DNA of 14,348 bases from positions 1-14,348 of the forward strand of contig JARBTU010000015.1 in the NCBI GenBank assembly GCA_029240015.1, written 5' to 3'. Shown here piece by piece: positions 6,778 through 14,035 of this stretch (the first letter of the stretch is position 1; each line of letters starts with the position of its first letter). The notes beneath the pieces were generated by a model. It was given only the letters and a program-made list of their open reading frames with translations, ran no database searches and was not told where the DNA came from. The position numbers and the translations under genes were made by a program. Source of the DNA: Oscillospiraceae bacterium (GTDB lineage: Bacteria > Bacillota > Clostridia > Oscillospirales > Ruminococcaceae).

Positions 6778-7070
6778 TAATTATAGTTTACTACCTTTCT
6801 TTCATATAAATATGCCAACCGTTCAAGACACTATTCTTATAATCTCAAAATTTGCAGAAAGCTAAGATATTCTCGGTTAAAGCATAATACTTCCAAAAGT
6901 TAGCTTTAAATATAATACAGCTTAATTGAAATCGCTGTTTAATTGGGACTAGGGCTTGAGATATGAAGAAACCCTATGAATGATAAGATTCATAGGGTCT
7001 TTATATTATTAAATACGCTTAGCAAGAAAAAATTATGACATCACAAGTCCGACATATTTAAGTTTACCGC
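6778..7070. other. Intergenic region between the arsR promoter and the permease gene
   Basis: No ORF with a ribosome binding site was found on either strand. The region is AT-rich. It contains the terminator at 6971-6998 and a weak inverted repeat, ACAGC and GCTGT, 12 bases apart near 6920-6942. It otherwise holds nothing I can name. Confidence 0.5.
6971..6998. terminator. Terminator hairpin downstream of the ABC permease gene
   Basis: A perfect 11-bp stem, ACCCTATGAAT (6971-6981) and ATTCATAGGGT (6988-6998), with a 6-base loop. It lies 72 bases beyond the stop of the minus-strand permease gene. The minus-strand flank is TTCTTCATATC, only moderately T-rich, while the plus-strand flank is CTTTATATTATT. 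It probably ends the ABC transporter transcript. Confidence 0.7.
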
Positions 7071-9455
7071 TTATTCCGTGACAAGTGCATAAGCGGAAAT
7101 TTTTCGAATTCTCCATGTGATTAGCATGGACAACAGATAGGAAAACACAATGGTTGCCGCACCGAAAGCAGTAATCCAATATGGGTCTACGATAAATCCG
7201 GATTTCATAACACCCATGCCCTTCATGGTGGCCGACATCAGCGGATTTGTATAAAATGCACCTAAAAGGCTGCCAATGACCGCACCAATAATAATCGGAG
7301 CCGTAAAGCTGATTGAAAGCTGGTTCATCAGTTGGAAAGTGGTAAATCCAATCGCTTTCTGAATCCCCAATTCCCGTTTTTTTCGAATCACGGAGGAACT
7401 GATCACAAAATATAAGACCAATGCAACTACAAACAATGTAATGACCAGCATTGCGAGTCCCATTGCGGCAACTATGTTCTGATAGGAGGCCATACCATCT
7501 GCCATTTCTTTGTCAAAATTTGTTGTCCCAAGTAATAACTTTTTATCGAACGTACTCTTAAGTTTTTTAATAAATCCGGCGGCATCTGTTCCTTTGTCCA
7601 GATAAATGTATAAAGACTGTTGTTTATAGTCGGGATTGAGCCGTTTAAAATCTTCCGCGAGAATAGAGGTGTTTAACCCCCCCATAGAAGAACCGTTTGA
7701 TAATCCCACTACTTTAAATAGCTCTTGTTTGTCACCAAAGCGTACGGTAACGGTATCGTTAATCGTTTTACCCAGCCTTTCGGACAAAACACCGGCAAGG
7801 GTAATCTCATTTTTGGCTTTTGGGTAGCGGCCCTCATACACCAGCACAGTTTCTCGTTTTGAATAATCATCCATTACAAATGCGGCAACTTCACTGCCCT
7901 CAACTTTTATTTTAACTTCATCCAGATATTGCACTTTCCTAACAGTATCCATGCTTTCGATGGTTTTAACTGCCGACGTTTGGTCCTTTTGAGGGTTTAG
8001 CACGGCGATTGCGTTACAGATTTCAAAGCCCGGAACCTCCGCAAAAGCCTTTGTATCAATGGTTGTATTATAATACATGATCACGCCGAATGCCCCTGAG
8101 AAAGTAACCGAAATAAGAATGATTGCGATCATGATATTTTGCTTCATGCTTTGTAAAACAGATTTAAATGCCAACAATACAGACAGCCGTCCATTTGCTT
8201 TTTCCAGTTGCAAATGATTTTTTTTATACTTACGAACTGTGGTTTCTCCGCGCAGAGCATTGATTGGATTGAGCTTGCTTATGCGGTGCGCAGCAATTAA
8301 CGCAACAAGCGCAACAGTTAACAATAACATGAAAAATGCGATTGAACTGATTGTACCGTCAAATCCCTGCTCCCATTTCAGTCCGGATTGTTGTTCAAAT
8401 ACAGCAGAAACTGCAGGTAACGCAGGATAAGAGAGTGCAATTCCGGCAAGACTTCCAATGCCTGCAATCAGCGAAAACTGCAAAAGGACGGAAAGAATAA
8501 TTTGCCGGCTGGTATAGCCGATTGATTTTAATGAACCGATTTTCATGATGTCTTCTTCAATACTGTTTGCGATTCTGAAGCGCACAACCAGCAAACAAAC
8601 AATCACAATGATCATTGCAAATACAACCATCATAGCCGAAACCATGCTGGCCATCATGCAACGGGATAATTCAATCAATTCAAGGTCAATTACCACAATC
8701 ATAGAAGACGCGTCTCCGGCTATTAACGAAGCGGAATTCAAATGCAGGATTTCTCGGATACCGCTTTCAATGACTGAAACGTTTTTCACATCATCTAAAT
8801 TCGCAAATACCACATGTGTACGATAGATGGGGTCGTTTAGAATGTTTTCCACCTTTTTGTAAGTATCCTCCGGCAGATAAAACCCCATAAGTCCTGTATC
8901 CGTGGAACTAAAAAAGATATCTTCCGTATAACCTTTTACTGTAAAGGTAAGTGTTTTTTCCGCATCTGTTTTTTTATCTGTATATTTGAGTTGAATTTTG
9001 TCGTTGAGTTCATAACCGCTGACTGCCTTGAAAATATCCGGAACATAAACAGACATGTCTTCCGCAGGTAAATGTTCACCAACGAATTTCCATTTGCTAA
9101 TCTCTCTCTTTTCATCCATGTTATTGAATAAAACTGTGTAAGATTGTTCCTTTCCTTTGGAGGCAATTTTTGAACCAAGCCACATTACGTCTTGCTTCTG
9201 AGTTTTTTGAATATGTTCGTTTTCGTCAATATAGGATTTTACATCATCTGTGTAAAGTGCATCCGGTATCGTATAATAAACATCCGCCGGCAAAAGTTCA
9301 TTCTTTAGCGTATTAAAATAGTTTCCGTAATTGATGACAACCAAAAGTCCTGCATTCAGCAGAAATGACGCGATGATAAACATGGCCACCAATGTCGCGG
9401 TAGCTGACTTTGTTTTTCGTATGTTCGCAAAGGCGTGCATCCACAATTTATTCAC
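7071..9455 (-). CDS. FtsX-family ABC transporter permease
   Basis: A 794-aa permease with two FtsX-like domains. TM1 is at about 18-42. A large extracytoplasmic region (about 45-260) precedes FtsX domain 1 (about 265-405), which contains IMKIGSLKSIGYTSRQI and ISKLNPINALRGE. A central helix lies near 435-465, and a second extracytoplasmic region (about 468-655) precedes FtsX domain 2 (about 658-794), with RKKRELGIQKAIGFTTFQLM. This is the mechanotransmission design (MacB, LolC/E and YtrF types), in which the ATPase drives periplasmic or surface movement rather than classic import. The start is GTG, with GGGGTGG just upstream inside the ATPase stop region; only one base separates the two genes. 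An ATG at codon 6 is an alternative start. Likely exported items are peptides, lipoproteins or antibiotics, but the substrate cannot be read. Confidence 0.9.
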   Translation of the reverse strand: MNKLWMHAFANIRKTKSATATLVAMFIIASFLLNAGLLVVINYGNYFNTLKNELLPADVYYTIPDALYTDDVKSYIDENEHIQKTQKQDVMWLGSKIASKGKEQSYTVLFNNMDEKREISKWKFVGEHLPAEDMSVYVPDIFKAVSGYELNDKIQLKYTDKKTDAEKTLTFTVKGYTEDIFFSSTDTGLMGFYLPEDTYKKVENILNDPIYRTHVVFANLDDVKNVSVIESGIREILHLNSASLIAGDASSMIVVIDLELIELSRCMMASMVSAMMVVFAMIIVIVCLLVVRFRIANSIEEDIMKIGSLKSIGYTSRQIILSVLLQFSLIAGIGSLAGIALSYPALPAVSAVFEQQSGLKWEQGFDGTISSIAFFMLLLTVALVALIAAHRISKLNPINALRGETTVRKYKKNHLQLEKANGRLSVLLAFKSVLQSMKQNIMIAIILISVTFSGAFGVIMYYNTTIDTKAFAEVPGFEICNAIAVLNPQKDQTSAVKTIESMDTVRKVQYLDEVKIKVEGSEVAAFVMDDYSKRETVLVYEGRYPKAKNEITLAGVLSERLGKTINDTVTVRFGDKQELFKVVGLSNGSSMGGLNTSILAEDFKRLNPDYKQQSLYIYLDKGTDAAGFIKKLKSTFDKKLLLGTTNFDKEMADGMASYQNIVAAMGLAMLVITLFVVALVLYFVISSSVIRKKRELGIQKAIGFTTFQLMNQLSISFTAPIIIGAVIGSLLGAFYTNPLMSATMKGMGVMKSGFIVDPYWITAFGAATIVFSYLLSMLITWRIRKISAYALVTE

Positions 9456-9456
9456 G

Positions 9457-10215
9457 TTACCACCCCATTTCGGAAAGGAAAGACTGAAGCTTTTCGTGAC
9501 GCTGTTTGTCGCCGCTTACATATTTACCTAAATTGCATTCACCGCCAATTACACCGTCTTTTATATACAGAATTCTATTTCCCCTCCTGGCGGAATGCAA
9601 GTCGTGCGTTACCATAATAATGCTTTGATCACTGTTATTTACATCGGTCAAAACATCCAATACCGCTTTCCCCGCTGCCGAATTTAAGGAACCGGTAGGT
9701 TCATCGGCAAAAACAACCTTGGGTTTGTTAATCAGTGCCCGAACGATTGCGGCGCGCTGATTTTCTCCGCCCGAAAGCTGATTGGGAAACTTTCTCCAAA
9801 TGGTTTCTGTTAATCCAACCTTTGTGAGCAAATCTTTCGCATAGGCAATAATCGGCTTCTTATCGTTGCTGGTCAGCAGGCCGCTTGCTAAAATATTATC
9901 TAAAATGCTCATATTATCCAGTAAAAACATCTGTTGAAACACAAAACCGCAATTCTGTCTGCGAAACACCGCCAGCTTGTCGTTGTTCAGACTCGCGATC
10001 TCAGCGTCAAAGAACCGGATTGTTCCGCTTGTTGGTCTGTCCATTCCGGACAAAGCATAAAGCAGGGTAGATTTTCCTGCGCCGGATGAACCCATAATGA
10101 CGGTAAAGTCTCTTTCATAAATTTCGATATCCATATCTTTTAAAACTTGCTGTTCCTGCGTCCCGCTTCTAAAGCTTTTGCACAATTTATCTGTTTTTAG
10201 AATTACATTGCCCAT
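9457..10215 (-). CDS. ABC transporter ATP-binding protein (MacB/LolD/BceA-type)
   Basis: A 252-aa nucleotide-binding protein that powers the adjacent FtsX permease. Motifs in order: Walker A GSSGAGKST (42-50), Q-loop FVFQQ (91-95), signature LSGGENQR (147-154), Walker B VVFADE (167-172) with catalytic Glu172, the PTGSLN D-loop region (173-178), and the H-loop His204 in MVTHD. All catalytic residues are intact. The signature LSGGENQRAAIVRAL and DEPTGSLN are typical of the MacB/LolD/BceA subclass. The ATG at 10215 has AGGAGTGA upstream. The start lies inside a 24-codon leader ORF (10277-10203), and no consensus promoter was found in the 155 bases before it, so expression may depend on read-through from the upstream DUF4097 gene. 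Confidence 0.93.
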   Translation of the reverse strand: MGNVILKTDKLCKSFRSGTQEQQVLKDMDIEIYERDFTVIMGSSGAGKSTLLYALSGMDRPTSGTIRFFDAEIASLNNDKLAVFRRQNCGFVFQQMFLLDNMSILDNILASGLLTSNDKKPIIAYAKDLLTKVGLTETIWRKFPNQLSGGENQRAAIVRALINKPKVVFADEPTGSLNSAAGKAVLDVLTDVNNSDQSIIMVTHDLHSARRGNRILYIKDGVIGGECNLGKYVSGDKQRHEKLQSFLSEMGW

Positions 10216-10277
10216 GTTTGTTCACTCCTATTACGGTAAGTTCCGGTTTTTGATTGATTTTGAGATTTTAGTTCCAT
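10203..10277 (-). CDS. Short leader ORF overlapping the ABC ATPase start
   Basis: Twenty-four codons: MELKSQNQSKTGTYRNRSEQ then TWAM. The start has an AAAAGGAG site (10294-10287) nine bases upstream, stronger than many real genes here. The frame runs over the ribosome binding site and start codon of the ATPase and ends 11 bases inside it in another frame. No known domain fits; it is polar with no membrane segment. It could be a regulatory leader peptide whose translation governs ATPase initiation, or the remains of an older start region. Confidence 0.35.
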   Translation of the reverse strand: MELKSQNQSKTGTYRNRSEQTWAM

Positions 10278-10322
10278 AGATAAGAACTCCTTTTCTTAAA
10301 ATATTCAAATTGTATATTAAAT

Positions 10323-10349
10323 CATTAGTGGCAGGTCGTTGCACTAATG
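10323..10349. repeat. Inverted repeat between the DUF4097 gene and the ABC genes
   Basis: Perfect 8-bp arms, CATTAGTG (10323-10330) and CACTAATG (10342-10349), are separated by 11 bases. In minus-strand RNA this makes a hairpin 22 bases after the DUF4097 stop, followed by ATTTAATATA rather than a true T run. It could be a weak terminator, a 3'-end stabiliser within a longer transcript, or an operator for the ABC genes. Confidence 0.5.
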
Positions 10350-10370
10350 TAGGATTTTATTTTGCATAAT

Positions 10371-11516
10371 TTATCTTTCTATCCTGATTCCACCGGAGCT
10401 TGCGCTTGCAAAAATATTAACAGTAGGGCTATCACCGATTTTCGCAGTGGCCTTGTTGCCTTTTTCGTTCTTTTCAGCTGCAAAATTCGTGTGAATACCT
10501 CCTGAACTTGTTTGCGCGTCCAAAGTAAATTGAAGTGATGGCTCAAGTGCAATATTAATTCCACCTGAAGAAGAACTGAGCTTTATATTACCTTTTGGGT
10601 TTTTAAGCGAAAGTTGAATGCCACCCGACGATGTTTCTGCTTCGCCCCCGCCTGAAATACTTCCAGTTTTAATTTTACCTGACGAACTTTGCAAGTAATA
10701 AGTTTCGACACTCACATTTCCTAAACCAATTCCGCCGGAATTGGTTTTTGCATTCAAATCTTTAGCTGTTACAGCACCGTCAAGATTAATTCCGCCTGAT
10801 GAGCTTCTAAGAAAAACTCTTTCATCCGCCTTTATATCCATAGTAGAGCGAATACTACCCGATGACGTTTCAGCATCCAATTCTTTTGCAGTCACTGTGC
10901 CATTAAATTTAATTCCGCCTGATGAGCTCCTAACAATAATATTTTGATTCATCATAAGATTACCCTCTATGTGAACCCCTCCTGATGAGGTTTTGACCTT
11001 AAGGGTGTCGGCAGCTAAATTTTTATTAATATAAATACCTCCTGATGAACTTTGCAGCAGAGCATTTTTCAAAGTAAGCTCATCTTCGGTTTTTATGCTG
11101 CCGGATGAAGTCTTGGCATCCAAGTTACCGGTAAAATCTTCAGGGATTTCAACAACAAGTCTTTCATTAATATTGAAATTAAAGAAAGTAAAAGACCAAG
11201 TGTTGTTAAAGTATATACGAACACTACCTTCAGAGTTTGAAACCAAAAACAGCTTTTCGCTTTTTGTCATTGCGTTGCCATATTGGCTGACTCTAACACT
11301 GTCACCGCTGGTTTTGCGAATTTCCACAGTTTGGTTTGAACCTTCTACAACAATATTTTGGATGCTTCCGAGTAAAACATCCTCATTTTTGATTAGTGTA
11401 CCTGTTTTTGTCATATTATTAAATCCTCCGTTAACCCCAAATAAAATTACTGCGGCAACAATTATCCCTATAAGCGCCCACAAAACAATTGCTATTAATA
11501 AAAATCCTTTTTTCAC
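10371..11516 (-). CDS. DUF4097 (toastrack) repeat protein with N-terminal membrane anchor
   Basis: A 381-aa protein with one N-terminal transmembrane helix (about 5-28) and a long extracytoplasmic beta-strand repeat region. About twelve copies of [ST]SSG[GSK][IV] (first near residue 138, last near 373) recur roughly every 20 residues; this is the DUF4097 signature and predicts a right-handed stack of beta strands. It has no catalytic motif. The GTG at 11516 is chosen because AAAGGAAG lies upstream and it puts the helix at the N-terminus; an upstream extension would overlap the HAAS gene. The gene is third in the padR unit. Proteins of this kind are thought to act as surface sensors or scaffolds with PadR/HAAS partners; the ligand is unknown. 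Confidence 0.85.
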   Translation of the reverse strand: MKKGFLLIAIVLWALIGIIVAAVILFGVNGGFNNMTKTGTLIKNEDVLLGSIQNIVVEGSNQTVEIRKTSGDSVRVSQYGNAMTKSEKLFLVSNSEGSVRIYFNNTWSFTFFNFNINERLVVEIPEDFTGNLDAKTSSGSIKTEDELTLKNALLQSSSGGIYINKNLAADTLKVKTSSGGVHIEGNLMMNQNIIVRSSSGGIKFNGTVTAKELDAETSSGSIRSTMDIKADERVFLRSSSGGINLDGAVTAKDLNAKTNSGGIGLGNVSVETYYLQSSSGKIKTGSISGGGEAETSSGGIQLSLKNPKGNIKLSSSSGGINIALEPSLQFTLDAQTSSGGIHTNFAAEKNEKGNKATAKIGDSPTVNIFASASSGGIRIER

Positions 11517-11544
11517 ACTGAATCTTCCTTTCGTAACGAATAAA

Positions 11545-12363
11545 TTAAGCTGCTTTTTTCCACAAAATAAGCAGACGAATAATTTGTTCGACAGCAACAG
11601 TCATTAAAAATATCATCCACGACCATGCCCAAGTTCCTGTGGTAAAACTAATAATGAAATATAGCACTGTTGTCGCAGTCCATAAGATGCCGTGCCATAG
11701 ATTTTTTCGCTTTTCGGGCTTTGCAAATACAAATATAATAAACTGCTGGACGCAAGCACCAACAAGAAAAATTATCCATGATATATACCACCAATGGGTA
11801 ACAAAACTAATCGTCAAATAAAACACAACGATAAGGGACCACATAGACGAAGTAATGGCACCCTTCAGCTTGCTGCGGTCATTGTCAATGGCAACCTTTT
11901 CTTTATATTCTTCAACAAAGCTGTTATCCGCTTTGCTGTATTTAATTATGCTTATGCTGTTGCCGAAAACTATAAATCCCGTTGCAGCTGCACAGATAAC
12001 AAACATAGACACTATTCCAATATTTGAGTTTCCAATTTGTTCGAGCAAAATAACAGGGACGATGCTTAAAACATAAAGTGCAATACCAATGGAGATAAAA
12101 ACTCCTCTTTTTTGTTGGTTCTTTGCAATTTCAAGAGGCTGATATTGCGGAGATTGGCCTAAATCTTTTAATAGATTGTCAACATCACCTATTCCTGAAA
12201 TCACGAGAGCAAATGCCTCATCCTCACTTTTACCAGATATGATTAGATCATTGTACTTGTCATTAAGGTTTGCTAATAGTTCTTCTTTGATATCTAAAAC
12301 ATGGCTCCCGTTTGGTGTGTTCGCAAAAAGTGAATTTACATGAGTTTCAATTCTTTTATTCAT
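11545..12363 (-). CDS. HAAS-domain (DUF1700-like) polytopic membrane protein
   Basis: A 272-aa protein. Residues about 1-70 form the alpha-helical HAAS domain: VLDIKEELLANLNDKYNDLI, then the acidic SGKSEDEAFALVISGIGDVD and NLL. About six membrane helices follow (from residue 85). The last four form two similar hairpins, each with the pattern YxxISFxTxxWxxSWxIFL (SFVTHWWYISWIIFL and SFTTGTWAWSWMIFL), an internal duplication. The ATG overlaps the PadR stop as ATGA, so translation is coupled. HAAS proteins are typical partners of PadR regulators and are proposed to pass membrane or surface signals to them. The DUF4097 gene follows 28 bases downstream. Confidence 0.85.
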   Translation of the reverse strand: MNKRIETHVNSLFANTPNGSHVLDIKEELLANLNDKYNDLIISGKSEDEAFALVISGIGDVDNLLKDLGQSPQYQPLEIAKNQQKRGVFISIGIALYVLSIVPVILLEQIGNSNIGIVSMFVICAAATGFIVFGNSISIIKYSKADNSFVEEYKEKVAIDNDRSKLKGAITSSMWSLIVVFYLTISFVTHWWYISWIIFLVGACVQQFIIFVFAKPEKRKNLWHGILWTATTVLYFIISFTTGTWAWSWMIFLMTVAVEQIIRLLILWKKAA

Positions 12364-12701
12364 TTCATTATGCCCCCCGTATCAATTAATTTGTCGATTA
12401 AAGTTTTTGCAGCTATCCATTCTTTGCAGCTATTTTCAAAAAATTCTTTACCTTTGTCCGTACTATGATAGTATCTTCGCCTTGCACCTGTGGTTTCATC
12501 ACCCCAGTAAGAAACGATATATCCGTTTTCTTCAAGCCTGCGAAAAGCTCCATAAAGCGTGGCTTCTTTAAGCTCATATTGACCGTCGCTTGCTTCTTGA
12601 ATTGCCTTGTTGATTTCGTAGCCATAGCTGTCATGGCTACAAAGATTCGCCATTATAATTGTTTCGGTATGACCCCGAATCAAGTCAGATGTGATGGACA
12701 C
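12360..12701 (-). CDS. PadR-family transcriptional regulator
   Basis: A 113-aa winged-helix regulator with the PadR core: DLIRGHTETIIMANLCSHDS, YGYEINKAI, LKEATLYGAFRRLEENGYIV (recognition helix region), and the wing SYWGDETTGARRRYYHSTDK followed by GKEFF. The C-terminal helix (EWIAAKTLIDKLI) would dimerise. It is a short, PadR-s1-like form. The start is GTG with AAAGGAGG 7 bases upstream. It heads an operon with the HAAS and DUF4097 genes and has a perfect inverted repeat on its promoter, so it probably represses its own unit. The inducing signal is unknown; related PadR proteins answer to antimicrobials or phenolic acids. Confidence 0.93.
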   Translation of the reverse strand: MSITSDLIRGHTETIIMANLCSHDSYGYEINKAIQEASDGQYELKEATLYGAFRRLEENGYIVSYWGDETTGARRRYYHSTDKGKEFFENSCKEWIAAKTLIDKLIDTGGIMK

Positions 12702-12731
12702 TTTTCACCCTCCTTTTATTTTGATAAAATT

Positions 12732-12750
12732 AAAATATTGTATATATTTT
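12732..12750. repeat. Second inverted repeat in the padR leader
   Basis: AAAATAT (12732-12738) and ATATTTT (12744-12750), a perfect 7-bp inverted repeat with 5-base spacing, lie between the padR -10 box and its start codon. It is AT-only and may be chance in such sequence, or an auxiliary regulator site. Confidence 0.35.
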
Positions 12751-12765
12751 AATTGGATTATATAT

Positions 12766-12803
12766 ATAATAACAGTATATACATCGCCTGTCAATGTATA
12801 TAC
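12766..12803 (-). promoter_or_regulatory. padR promoter with a 10-bp palindromic operator on the -35 box
   Basis: On the minus strand TTGACA (12794-12789), 17 bases, then TATTAT (12771-12766). Flanking and overlapping the -35 box is a perfect 10-bp inverted repeat, GTATATACAT (12775-12784) and ATGTATATAC (12794-12803), with 9 bases between arms. ATGTAT/ATACAT half-sites are of the kind bound by PadR proteins. Autorepression is inferred. Confidence 0.85.
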
Positions 12804-13042
12804 TAAATAAATTTAATATTTTTTTCTCAAAGAAAATGGCAACTATAAAAGCAGAGAATTTACTTAATTCAAAGAGTGATCTTTTATGTGTCCAACAAAT
12901 CGTATTAACAAGCAAGAGACGGAATACTCAATAAACTCAAATGAGAACCGAAGAATTCAAGCGAGAAGCAAGACAATAAAGCGTCTCCAGCAAACCAAAA
13001 GTTAACTGAATTACAACTAAATGTAGCTATAAAACAACCATC
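12804..13042. other. Spacer between the divergent padR and XRE-pentapeptide promoters
   Basis: No convincing gene was found. A 39-codon plus-strand frame (12886-13005) is very polar and has only a poor GAGTGAT site; I do not call it. There is no terminator or recognisable RNA structure. With its flanking promoters this is a non-coding regulatory gap of about 425 bases from padR to the XRE gene. Confidence 0.5.
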
Positions 13043-13087
13043 TGTTTCATAACTTCTATTGAAACACAGTATTAATATGGTTATAAT
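13043..13087 (+). promoter_or_regulatory. Promoter and candidate operator of the XRE-pentapeptide gene
   Basis: TTGAAA (13059-13064), exactly 17 bases, then TATAAT (13082-13087). A 7-bp inverted repeat, TGTTTCA (13043-13049) and TGAAACA (13060-13066), overlaps the -35 box. Transcription would begin near 13095, so longer frames starting upstream of that cannot be translated from this transcript; this fixes the ATG at 13128 as the start. Confidence 0.75.
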
Positions 13088-13127
13088 AACAATGTCGACA
13101 AAATCAAATAAAGAGAGGGTATCCGCC

Positions 13128-14027
13128 ATGTTAACATCAATAATGATAGGAAAAAAAATTTCGGAAGCTCGCAAAGAAAAAAATTTATCCCAGACTCAGC
13201 TTGCTGGACAGATATCCGTTAGTTCACAAGCAGTTGGAAAGTGGGAGCGTGGAGAATCAATGCCGGATCTTATTACTTTTAACCGGCTCGCCGAAATTCT
13301 GGGTGTTGACCTTAACTATTTTTCAGAAAACTTTCAATCGGTAATCACCGAAAAATCATCTATTAGTTCTTCGGTTGAGCAATCAGCGGAATCTCCATAC
13401 GAAAAGCCGAAAAAAAAGCTTGGCTGGAATATGTCAAGCGGAAACTGGGTAGATGCAGACTTTTCAGGATTGAAAAATCTGCATGAAAAGTTCAGTTCAT
13501 CCAACATGCAACGATGCCTTTTTATCGGTTCGGAGATGTCAGGACTTCTGCTGAAAAGCAACAATATAGACGGCTGCGACTTTTCCAATTCCGATATCGC
13601 TAACAGCCGCATTCAGGGCTCCAGTATAGTAAACAGCTTTTTCAAGAGTTGTTCCTTAAAAGAAGCTGAGTTCTCAGGAAGCTATATCAAAGGCTGTGAT
13701 TTTTCTGCCGCTGATTTTACGGGAACAGCTTTCAAATCCAGTGCGTTGCAGAAAAATATAATGGCATGCACAACATGGAATCGTACCACTTTTCATGCCA
13801 CGCAGTTTACCGATGTCGTTTTCGATGGTACATTGAACGCATGCTCTTTTGAAAACTGTGATTTTTCCAAAGTGACATTCCAGAATGCAGCGCTTATTGA
13901 TACTTTCTTTAAAAATACGAGTCTAAAGCGAACTCAGTTTATTGACTGCAAAGCAGATAAGATAACCTACGCATTCTTGAAAAACGGGAAAGCAGATCTG
14001 AGTGGTATCTCACTATTTACACCGTAA
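13128..14027 (+). CDS. XRE-type HTH fused to pentapeptide repeats
   Basis: A 299-aa two-part protein. Residues 6-60 form a Cro/CI-type helix-turn-helix: IGKKISEARKEKNLSQTQLA, VSSQAVGKWERGESMPDLIT, FNRLAEILGVDL. A Ser/Lys-rich linker (about 70-105) leads to a pentapeptide-repeat solenoid (about 108-295) with repeats such as CDFSN, AEFSG, CDFSA, ADFTG, TAFKS, CSFEN, CDFSK, VTFQN and TQFID. Pentapeptide repeats fold as a right-handed quadrilateral beta helix and can mimic DNA; here they may be a dimerisation or partner-binding part. The ATG at 13128 has GAGAGGG at 13113-13119. An ABC-ATPase stub follows 8 bases downstream with its own AAAGGAG, so the gene once headed a transporter operon. Confidence 0.88.
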   Translation: MLTSIMIGKKISEARKEKNLSQTQLAGQISVSSQAVGKWERGESMPDLITFNRLAEILGVDLNYFSENFQSVITEKSSISSSVEQSAESPYEKPKKKLGWNMSSGNWVDADFSGLKNLHEKFSSSNMQRCLFIGSEMSGLLLKSNNIDGCDFSNSDIANSRIQGSSIVNSFFKSCSLKEAEFSGSYIKGCDFSAADFTGTAFKSSALQKNIMACTTWNRTTFHATQFTDVVFDGTLNACSFENCDFSKVTFQNAALIDTFFKNTSLKRTQFIDCKADKITYAFLKNGKADLSGISLFTP

Positions 14028-14035
14028 AGGAGAAA

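Noticed and set aside
10371..11200. Short regular DNA repeats resembling a CRISPR or satellite array
   Set aside because: The repeats are in frame, spaced in multiples of codons, and encode the SSSGG units of DUF4097.
11517..11597. N-terminal extension of the DUF4097 protein
   Set aside because: It overlaps the HAAS gene and would bury the membrane anchor; the GTG at 11516 has AAAGGAAG.
11095..11607. A 170-codon plus-strand frame opposite the DUF4097 and HAAS genes
   Set aside because: Shadow of two well-supported minus-strand genes; no ribosome site, and the Ser/Pro-rich composition mirrors the SSSGG repeats.
12886..13005. A 39-codon plus-strand ORF between the divergent promoters
   Set aside because: Only a poor GAGTGAT ribosome site, strongly polar composition without a recognisable domain, and no promoter directly upstream.
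13059..13127. N-terminal extension of the XRE-pentapeptide protein from TTG 13059
   Set aside because: The TTG is the -35 box of the promoter, and the transcript would begin near 13095. The ATG at 13128 has a ribosome site and puts the HTH at the usual position.
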